From NCBI GenBank assembly GCA_900552855.1, contig USBG01000048.1, positions 1-11,424 of the forward strand: DNA of 11,424 nucleotides. The letters are read 5' to 3'. Below, in pieces: positions 5,383-11,424 of this stretch. The translations under genes and the position numbers were made by a program. The number at the start of each line of letters is the position of its first letter. The stretch's first letter is position 1. Source of the DNA: an uncultured Phascolarctobacterium sp. Lineage in GTDB: Bacteria > Bacillota > Negativicutes > Acidaminococcales > Acidaminococcaceae. The notes beneath the pieces are model-generated. The model saw nothing but the letters and a program-made list of their open reading frames with translations. It ran no database searches and was not told the DNA's origin.

Positions 5383-5617
5383 TTTTACTATCTACGGCCT
5401 GGACACCCGTGACCGTGCATAGATGCTTTTCAAAATCTTCCTAAGATGCTGCTTTACAGCATGGCACCCTACAAATCGAGTGAGAGCGATTTGGCTAATG
5501 CATGGAGCAGAGAAAGGCAATGTTAAAAGAGAATGCGGAGGTGATATTTTAGTATTGTTAAGACTTTTCATAAGTCAGTGGTAATTAAAGAAAAAATTCT
5601 TTAAGGAGGAAAATCTT
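5383..5617 (+). promoter_or_regulatory. Leader region of the mut operon with hairpin abutting the mutA ribosome binding site
   Basis: No convincing consensus promoter or terminator is seen. It contains ATGCTG/CAGCAT (5446-5462) and GACTT/AAGTC (5562-5576) hairpins. Most notable is a perfect 8-bp stem, TTAAAGAA (5585-5592) with TTCTTTAA (5597-5604), closing an AAAA loop. Its 3' arm ends exactly in the AAGGAGG (5603-5609) that serves mutA. The stem is AT-rich, so it may act as a weak structural or mRNA-stability element rather than a switch. Confidence 0.5.
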
Positions 5618-7846
5618 ATGGCTGAAGAACAAGAAAAGATTACTGCTTCTGTCTTTGGTGATAAACCCTTGACTGACGCAGAGCTGGCCGAAATCCTGCA
5701 TAAGTCTGAGAAGACTGCTAATTTCCCGCCGGTTTCTTTTGACGAATTCACCGTGCCTGAATGGGATGAATGGGTGGAAGCTTGTAATGCTCTGCTGAAG
5801 GGCAAACCTTTCGACAAGATTATGTACACCAAGAACTATGAGGGTATTACCTTTGATCCTATTTACAGACGCGTTGATGTAGATGATATGCTGCCCACCG
5901 ATAACTATCCTGGCATGGGCGACTACCTGCGTGGCGCAACCGTTAATGAATATGTACACGAACCTTGGGGCATTGCTCAAAGCTGCGATGAAACTTTGCC
6001 GGCAGACAATAACGAACTGCTGAAGGAAGAAATCGAAAAAGGCTCCACCGTTTATAATATTGCACTGGACACTGCAACCTTAAATGGTGTTGAACCTAAA
6101 GACGCTGCAAAACCTGGTGATGTTGGTGTTAACCTGGCAACTGTTGAAGATATGAGCGTACTGCTCAATGGTCTGAAACTGGATAAATATCCTGTACTGA
6201 TGTATGCCGGTGCTTCTGCTATGGGTCTTATTGGCCTGACTGCTGCTGCTATTAAAGCAAAGGGCATTAAGGTTGAAGATTTACATGGCTGTATTGGTGC
6301 TGACCCCATTGGCGAGCTGGTTAAAAACGGTTCTACTACTGATTTGGATAAACTGTATGACGAAATGGCAGAGGCTATTCGTTGGGCTAAAAAGAACGCA
6401 CCTAAGCTGCGTACCATCTTTGTAGATAGCCAGGTTTACACTGACGGCGGCGCTGAAGCAGTTCAAGAGGTTGCTTATACCTTTGCTGCTGCAGTTGAAT
6501 ATGTACGTCAAATGCAAAAACGCGGCTTGTCATTGAAGGATATTGCAGGTTCTTTAGAGTTCTGCTTTAACCAAGGTGCTAACTTCTTTATGGAAATTGC
6601 TAAACTGCGCGCTCTGCGTCTTGTTTGGGCTGCTATTATGGAAGCATTTGGCGCTGATGAAGAGGACCGTTCCACTGTAGTTCATGGTCGTAACGCTCGT
6701 TTCACCAAAACTGTTATCGATCCTTATGTAAATATGCTGCGCAACACTACTCAAACCTTCTCCTCTGTTGTTGGTGGCGTAACTACCTTTGAGAATCCTC
6801 CCTTTGACCAACTGATTCGTAAGGGTGACGTATTCTCCCGTCGTATCGCTCGTAACCTGCACGTTATGCTGCAAGAAGAATTTGGCATGATGCGTCCTAT
6901 CGACGCAGCTGGTGGTTCTTGGGCTGTTGAGTCTTTGACTAAACAAATGACTGAGAAAATCTGGGCTGAATTCCAAAAAATTGAGGAACAAGGCGGTATT
7001 ATTAAAGCTCTGGAAGCAGGCTATCCTCAAAATGCTGTTAATGAAGTGCTTGAAAAACGCTTCAAAGCTTTGGATATGCGCAAAGACCGTGCGGTTGGCG
7101 TAAATATGTATCCTAACATGACTGAGGAACCGCTGGAGCGTCGTGAAGAAGATGCTGAAGCTATGCGCGCTAAACGTTGTGCTGCAGTAGAAGAGTATCT
7201 TGCTGATATCGATACTGAGCTGAAGGCTACTAAGCTGGCAGTTGTTAAAGCTGAGCCCACTGTAGAAAATGCTATTGAAGCATTCTCTGCTGGTGCTACA
7301 TTGGCTGAGGTTGCTGCAGCTCATCAAGCTGAAGCAGGTGGCAGCGTTGCTCCTATTGCTGTTCATCACTGGACTGAGCGTTATGAAGCACTGCGCTTTG
7401 ATACCGAAGCATATGTTGCTAAAACTGGCAAAAACGTTGAAGTATTCCTGGCTAACATGGGTCCCATTCCGCAGCATAAAGCTAGAGCGGACTTCTCCAC
7501 CAGCTTCCTGCAGGTTGGCGAATTCAATGTTCATCTGAATGATGGCTTCCAGGATGATGAGAACGGTACTGCTATTGAAAAATGCGCTAAAGCGTGCAGC
7601 GAATTCCCCTACGATGTAGCTGTAATCTGCTCTACCGACGCAACCTATCCGGAAATTGTTCCGGCACTGGCTCCCGAGCTGAAAAAAGCTCTGCCTGAAG
7701 GCGCAACCCTGTTCCTGGCAGGTGCAGCACCGAAAGAGCTGGTTGACGTTTATAAAGAAGCTGGCGTAGATGATTTCATCAGTGTTTCTGCTAACTGCTA
7801 TGAAACTCTGCGTATGTTACAAAAGAAGAAGGGGATGATTGAATAA
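5618..7846 (+). CDS. mutA: Methylmalonyl-CoA mutase small subunit (non-catalytic)
   Basis: A 742-residue small subunit of the heterodimeric adenosylcobalamin-dependent mutase that interconverts succinyl-CoA and methylmalonyl-CoA. It has the mutase TIM-barrel domain (roughly residues 65-530, with the family segments PGMGDYLRGATV, RALRLVWAAI and DPYVNMLRNTTQTF) and a C-terminal flavodoxin-like domain (about 605-740). Where the catalytic subunit has DGHDRG for binding cobalamin, this one has MGPIPQHKAR (614-623), so it cannot ligate the cofactor, as is known for small subunits. It is longer than the roughly 638-residue Propionibacterium MutA, largely from a longer N-terminus and interdomain linker. 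The start at 5618 has a strong AAGGAGG eight bases upstream. The stop overlaps the mutB start by one base (TAATG), implying translational coupling. Codons are biased toward those of strongly expressed genes. The call is firm. Confidence 0.96.
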   Translation: MAEEQEKITASVFGDKPLTDAELAEILHKSEKTANFPPVSFDEFTVPEWDEWVEACNALLKGKPFDKIMYTKNYEGITFDPIYRRVDVDDMLPTDNYPGMGDYLRGATVNEYVHEPWGIAQSCDETLPADNNELLKEEIEKGSTVYNIALDTATLNGVEPKDAAKPGDVGVNLATVEDMSVLLNGLKLDKYPVLMYAGASAMGLIGLTAAAIKAKGIKVEDLHGCIGADPIGELVKNGSTTDLDKLYDEMAEAIRWAKKNAPKLRTIFVDSQVYTDGGAEAVQEVAYTFAAAVEYVRQMQKRGLSLKDIAGSLEFCFNQGANFFMEIAKLRALRLVWAAIMEAFGADEEDRSTVVHGRNARFTKTVIDPYVNMLRNTTQTFSSVVGGVTTFENPPFDQLIRKGDVFSRRIARNLHVMLQEEFGMMRPIDAAGGSWAVESLTKQMTEKIWAEFQKIEEQGGIIKALEAGYPQNAVNEVLEKRFKALDMRKDRAVGVNMYPNMTEEPLERREEDAEAMRAKRCAAVEEYLADIDTELKATKLAVVKAEPTVENAIEAFSAGATLAEVAAAHQAEAGGSVAPIAVHHWTERYEALRFDTEAYVAKTGKNVEVFLANMGPIPQHKARADFSTSFLQVGEFNVHLNDGFQDDENGTAIEKCAKACSEFPYDVAVICSTDATYPEIVPALAPELKKALPEGATLFLAGAAPKELVDVYKEAGVDDFISVSANCYETLRMLQKKKGMIE

Positions 7847-10035
7847 TGATGAATCCAGATTTCACCAAAGTAGCGCTTCCTGAACATCCCCACTGCTCTT
7901 ATGAGGATTGGAAAAAGAAACTGGAAGCCAAAATGGGCGAAAATTATGATGCCCTTTATGATACAACCCTTGAACGTATTCCGGTAGAACCCTTGTACAC
8001 CAAGGATATCTATAAGGACTGCAATCACCTTGATTTCATGAGCGGTATTCCTCCGTTCCTGCGCGGACCTTATTCTACTATGTACGTATTCCGTCCGTGG
8101 ACTGTACGTCAATATGCAGGTTTCTCCACTGCTGAGGAATCCAATGCTTTCTATCGTCGTAACCTGGCAGCAGGCCAAAAAGGTCTGTCTATCGCGTTCG
8201 ACTTGCCTACACACCGTGGCTATGATGCAGATAACCCGCGTGTAGTTGGTGACGTTGGTAAAGCAGGTGTATCCGTTTGCTCCATGCTTGATATGAACAT
8301 TCTGTTCTCTGGTATTCCTCTGGATCAAATGTCCGTATCCATGACCATGAACGGCGCGGTTCTGCCTATTCTGGCATTCTTCATCGTATCTGGTGAAGAG
8401 CAGGGCGTAGATAAATCCATTATGGCCGGCACTATTCAAAATGATATTTTGAAGGAGTTCATGGTTCGTAATACCTACATCTATCCGCCTGCAATGTCTA
8501 TGCGTATCATTGGTGATATTTTCGAATACACCACCAAATATATGCCTAAATTCAACAGCATCTCCATTTCCGGTTACCACATTCAAGAGTGCGGCGCAAC
8601 CTGCGATCTGGAATTAGCTTACACTCTGGCTGACGGCATGGAATACATCCGTACTGGTGAAGCTGCTGGCCTGCCCGTAGACGCATTTGCTAAACGTCTG
8701 TCCTTCTTCTGGGATATGGGCAAAAACTACTTCATGGAAGTAGCAAAGATGAGAGCTGCTCGTGTTCTGTGGGCTAAGATTCTGAAGAGCTTTGGCGCTA
8801 AGAATCCTAAATCCATGGCACTGCGTACTCACTCTCAAACCTCTGGTTGGTCTTTGACCGAACAAGATCCGTTCAACAACATCGCTCGTACTGCTATGGA
8901 AGCTATGTCTGCAGCTTTAGGCCATACCCAATCTCTGCATACTAACGCTCTTGACGAAGCTATTGCACTGCCTACCGACTTCTCTGCTCGCCTGGCTCGT
9001 AATACCCAACTGTACATTCAAGATGAAACCAAGGTTTGCAAAATCATCGATCCGTGGGGCGGTTCTTACTATCTGGAATACCTCACTAACGAGATTATCC
9101 GTCGTGCTTGGGCTCATATCCAAGAGGTTGAATCCCTTGGCGGTATGGCAAAAGCTATTGCAACCGGTCTGCCGAAGATGCGTATCGAAGAGTGCGCAGC
9201 TCGTCGTCAGGCTGCTATCGACAGCGGCACCGAGACCATCGTTGGCCTGAACAAATATCGTCTGGCTAAGGAAGATCCGCTGAACGTATTGTCCATCGAC
9301 AACACCGCTGTACGTAATGCACAAATTAAACGTCTGGAAAAACTGAGAGCTGAACGTGATAATGACAAGGTTCAACAAGACCTTATTGCTATTACCAAGG
9401 CTGCAGAAACTCGCGACAACGGCAACCTGCTTGAAATGGCAGTTCAAGCTGCTCGCGACCGTGCTTCCCTCGGTGAAATTTCTGACGCGGTTGAAAAAGT
9501 TTCCGGCCGCTTCAACGCAGTTATCCATACTGTATCCGGCGTTTACTCCACCGCTTTCGGCGGCAGCGATGACCTGGTAGAAGCTAACAAGCTGGCAGAC
9601 GAATTTGAAAAACTCGAAGGTCGTCGTCCTCGTATCTTCCTGGCTAAGATGGGCCAAGACGGTCACGATAGAGGCCAAAAAGTATTGGCTACCTCCTTCG
9701 CTGACATGGGCTGGGACGTTGACGTAGGTCCTCTGTTCCAAACTCCGGAAGAAACTGCACAAGACGCAGTGGACAACGACGTTCATATGGTAGGCTTCTC
9801 CTCCTTGGCAGCAGGTCACAAAACCTTACTGCCTGCTCTGGTAGAAGAGCTTGCTAAGCTGGGACGTGAGGATATTCTTGTATCCATCGGCGGCGTAATC
9901 CCGGCACAAGACTATGATTATCTGTATGAGCATGGCGCTGCTGCTATCTTTGGCCCTGGCACCAATATTCCTAAATGCTGCATCCAACTGCTGAAGATGC
10001 TGGTAGAACGTGCTAAAGAGGAAGCTAAAGAATAA
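7846..10035 (+). CDS. mutB: Methylmalonyl-CoA mutase large (catalytic) subunit
   Basis: A 729-residue catalytic subunit, almost the same length as the roughly 728-residue Propionibacterium MutB and readily alignable to it. The N-terminal substrate barrel holds the expected active-site residues: Tyr90 in RQYAGF, Arg208 in FMVRNTY and His245 in SGYH, equivalent to Tyr89, Arg207 and His244 of the known structure. The C-terminal cobalamin domain (about 595-725) has Lys601, then D605-G-H607-DRG610, whose histidine replaces the lower ligand of cobalamin, followed by SSL (652-654) and SIGGVIP. It rearranges succinyl-CoA and (R)-methylmalonyl-CoA by a radical mechanism; in an anaerobe this is a step of the succinate-propionate route. 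The first ATG (7846) overlaps the mutA stop; a second ATG at 7849 is equally possible. AAGGGG (7829-7834) lies upstream. All key residues are intact. Confidence 0.98.
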   Translation: MMNPDFTKVALPEHPHCSYEDWKKKLEAKMGENYDALYDTTLERIPVEPLYTKDIYKDCNHLDFMSGIPPFLRGPYSTMYVFRPWTVRQYAGFSTAEESNAFYRRNLAAGQKGLSIAFDLPTHRGYDADNPRVVGDVGKAGVSVCSMLDMNILFSGIPLDQMSVSMTMNGAVLPILAFFIVSGEEQGVDKSIMAGTIQNDILKEFMVRNTYIYPPAMSMRIIGDIFEYTTKYMPKFNSISISGYHIQECGATCDLELAYTLADGMEYIRTGEAAGLPVDAFAKRLSFFWDMGKNYFMEVAKMRAARVLWAKILKSFGAKNPKSMALRTHSQTSGWSLTEQDPFNNIARTAMEAMSAALGHTQSLHTNALDEAIALPTDFSARLARNTQLYIQDETKVCKIIDPWGGSYYLEYLTNEIIRRAWAHIQEVESLGGMAKAIATGLPKMRIEECAARRQAAIDSGTETIVGLNKYRLAKEDPLNVLSIDNTAVRNAQIKRLEKLRAERDNDKVQQDLIAITKAAETRDNGNLLEMAVQAARDRASLGEISDAVEKVSGRFNAVIHTVSGVYSTAFGGSDDLVEANKLADEFEKLEGRRPRIFLAKMGQDGHDRGQKVLATSFADMGWDVDVGPLFQTPEETAQDAVDNDVHMVGFSSLAAGHKTLLPALVEELAKLGREDILVSIGGVIPAQDYDYLYEHGAAAIFGPGTNIPKCCIQLLKMLVERAKEEAKE

Positions 10036-10058
10036 TAAGGTAGAGTGAGGTGATATAA

Positions 10059-11231
10059 ATGCCTGAGTTGGGTGAAAAAGATTCTCGACCTAGTTGGGTA
10101 CCATTGAAAAAGGATCCCAATTTTGCTTGTTCTGTAATGAGTGGTATTGATACTGCGGTTAACAGTGTTACCGAAGAGAAGGTAATTCCCTCTGCACCGC
10201 TGAAAAAAGTGCCCCTGCGCAAGAAATTGACGCCAGAGGAGCTTATTAAGGGTGTTCAAGACGGCGATCGAGTAATTCTGTCAAAGGCTATTACTCTTAT
10301 TGAAAGTAATGCGCCTAAGGACTTCGACAAGGCTCAAAGAGTTTTGCAAGCCCTTCTGCCACGTACCGGTCACGCATTGCGTATTGGCATCACCGGCGTT
10401 CCCGGTGCAGGCAAAAGTACCTTCATCGAATCCTTTGGTCAATTGCTGTGCAGACTTGGTCACAAGGTTGCAGTTTTGGCGGTTGACCCCACCAGCTCCA
10501 TTACAGGTGGTTCTATCTTAGGTGATAAAACAAGAATGCAGAAGCTGTCTCGCGAGCCTAACTGCTTCATCCGTCCTACTCCTGCTAAGGATACCTTGGG
10601 CGGTGTAGCTAGAAAGAGTAGGGAAACCATGCTTCTTTGCGAGGCTGCAGGCTGCGACGTAATTCTTGTTGAGACTGTTGGTGTAGGCCAGTCCGAAACC
10701 ACTGTCCGTTCCATGGTTGACTTCTTTATGCTGGTTGTTCTCACTGGTGCAGGTGATGAGCTGCAAGGCATTAAGAAGGGCATTATGGAATTAGCTGATG
10801 CTATTGTTGTCAATAAAGCAGATGGCGACAACTTACAGCGTGCCATTGTTACCCAGGGCGAATATGAACGCATGGTTGAGTTCATTCGTCCTGCAACTGA
10901 AGGCTGGAAGACTCACGCTTACAAATGCTCTGCGTATACAAGAGATGGTTTACCAGAGCTGTGGGCTGTGATGAAGGAGTTTGAAAAGGTTACCAAGGAG
11001 TCTGGTGTCTTTGAAAAACGTCGTAGGTCTCAGGTGCTGAGCTGGGTTAACAGCATGATTGATGAGCATCTGCATAATCTGTTCTTCGAAGATCCCATGG
11101 TTAAGGGTCGTATGCCACTGGTTATGAATGCGGTTATTAACGGTGTAGTTTCACCGAGCCAGGCGGTAACGGAGCTTATCCGCGCCTTTGATATGGACAG
11201 AGCATCAGCTCGTCACTTAGAGAATCAATAA
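10059..11231 (+). CDS. meaB: MeaB/ArgK-type GTPase, methylmalonyl-CoA mutase chaperone
   Basis: A 390-residue P-loop G protein of the MeaB/MMAA (formerly ArgK) family, which assembles with the mutase, gates transfer of adenosylcobalamin and protects against inactivation. Visible motifs are Walker A GVPGAGKST (113-121), VDPTSS (142-147) with TGGSILGDKTRM after it, the base-recognising region ETVGVGQSE (205-213), and NKAD (252-255) for guanine. The C-terminal helices (about 335-390) match the dimerisation arm. Family members are typically about 330 residues; this one has some 55 extra N-terminal residues, rich in proline and lysine, before the helical LTPEELIKGVQDGD that normally begins the protein. 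The start at 10059 is supported by GAGGTGA (10047-10053), and no internal start has a good binding site, so the extension appears real. It follows mutB by 23 bases and should be co-transcribed. Confidence 0.96.
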   Translation: MPELGEKDSRPSWVPLKKDPNFACSVMSGIDTAVNSVTEEKVIPSAPLKKVPLRKKLTPEELIKGVQDGDRVILSKAITLIESNAPKDFDKAQRVLQALLPRTGHALRIGITGVPGAGKSTFIESFGQLLCRLGHKVAVLAVDPTSSITGGSILGDKTRMQKLSREPNCFIRPTPAKDTLGGVARKSRETMLLCEAAGCDVILVETVGVGQSETTVRSMVDFFMLVVLTGAGDELQGIKKGIMELADAIVVNKADGDNLQRAIVTQGEYERMVEFIRPATEGWKTHAYKCSAYTRDGLPELWAVMKEFEKVTKESGVFEKRRRSQVLSWVNSMIDEHLHNLFFEDPMVKGRMPLVMNAVINGVVSPSQAVTELIRAFDMDRASARHLENQ

Positions 11232-11424
11232 AGTTAAAGCAGAATCCCTGTGTATGTAAAAATGCATCAAATCTCCCAACGAGGAGGGGAGAGAAGGGAA
11301 TATCTGCAACAAATCAGCTTTAATCTTCTAATTGATCGTAAGGTCAAACGTTAAACAATTAGAAATCCGCTTCGATATTATGTCGAGTCGGATTTTCTAT
11401 TTGTTGCTATTAGAATTAATTTTA
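11232..11424 (+). other. Intergenic region after meaB with overlapping inverted repeats
   Basis: No convincing gene is seen. TCTCCC near 11270-11276 can pair with GGGAGA near 11287-11292. TTCTAATTG (11326-11334) pairs perfectly with CAATTAGAA (11356-11364). The last four bases of that repeat are also the first bases of the terminator stem, so the two structures compete. Confidence 0.55.
11361..11405 (+). terminator. Probable Rho-independent terminator after meaB
   Basis: AAATCCG (11363-11369) pairs with CGGATTT (11389-11395), and TCGA (11372-11375) with TCGA (11383-11386), with a small internal mismatch between the stems. A T-rich stretch TTTTCTATTTGTT follows. It probably ends the mutA-mutB-meaB transcript about 130 bases past the stop. 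Confidence 0.6.

Noticed and set aside
5423..5584. 53-codon frame in the mut leader
   Set aside because: No ribosome binding site and no family resemblance; it covers the leader hairpins, so chance is more likely.
5555..5584. TTGTTA/TGGTAA as a mutA promoter
   Set aside because: Both hexamers match the consensus poorly, and the putative start would fall within the hairpin next to the Shine-Dalgarno.
7457..7487. Loss of the cobalamin-binding DxHxxG motif in MutA as a mutation
   Set aside because: Small subunits of this enzyme class normally lack it; MutB carries the intact motif.
6554..7534. Long minus-strand open frame (326 codons) inside mutA
   Set aside because: It mirrors the strongly conserved mutA coding sequence and has no ribosome binding site or recognisable domain.
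7798..8586. Minus-strand open frame (262 codons) over the mutA/mutB junction
   Set aside because: Antisense shadow of two clearly real coupled genes.
8917..9819. Long minus-strand open frame (300 codons) inside mutB
   Set aside because: Antisense shadow of mutB; composition unlike a protein.
11262..11354. 30-codon frame after meaB starting MHQISQRGG
   Set aside because: No ribosome binding site and it overlaps the inverted-repeat region.
1..11424. CRISPR arrays, tRNA or rRNA genes, insertion sequences
   Set aside because: No regularly spaced repeats, tRNA-like cloverleaf with conserved arms, rRNA blocks or transposase motifs were seen on either strand.

Overview
The window looks like chromosomal DNA from an anaerobic, low-GC, propionate-forming bacterium, most plausibly a Negativicute (a Phascolarctobacterium/Acidaminococcus/Veillonella type). 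This is inferred from gene content: a two-subunit adenosylcobalamin-dependent methylmalonyl-CoA mutase followed by its G-protein chaperone, next to cobamide-related genes, with mostly strong GGAGG-type ribosome binding sites. No taxonomic marker gene is present, so the assignment is tentative.

Layout. At the left edge is the N-terminal part of an AT-rich UvrD/PcrA-type helicase gene on the minus strand, running off the window. Next, on the plus strand, come an AP-endonuclease-2-like TIM-barrel protein that I read as a candidate CbiR cobamide-remodelling hydrolase, and a BtuF-type lipoprotein substrate-binding protein. That pair ends at a clear terminator. A separate transcription unit then carries a nitrilase-superfamily amidohydrolase, starting at TTG behind a promoter that contains a perfect dyad. 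After a short promoter-terminator unit, a perfect consensus promoter (TTGACA-17-TATAAT) drives a well-formed cobalamin riboswitch.

The riboswitch is the puzzle of the window. It is not followed by a recognisable protein gene. Instead there are about 450 bases of higher-GC sequence that ends in a strong 12-bp hairpin and then an intrinsic terminator. After that come a small possible ORF, an MsrA-like protein that lacks the catalytic GCFW cysteine motif, and the mutA-mutB-meaB operon. The distal end holds overlapping inverted repeats and a terminator-like hairpin.

How it works together. BtuF would deliver corrinoids and CbiR would open the nucleotide loop of unsuitable cobamides so that they can be remodelled. 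MutAB would use adenosylcobalamin to interconvert succinyl-CoA and (R)-methylmalonyl-CoA, and MeaB would gate cofactor loading and protect the mutase. A B12 riboswitch normally turns genes off when B12 is plentiful, so finding one upstream of a B12-dependent enzyme suggests a B12-controlled non-coding RNA, a decayed target gene, or an unusual ON arrangement. Epimerase, methylmalonyl-CoA decarboxylase, BtuCD and adenosyltransferase genes are not in this window.
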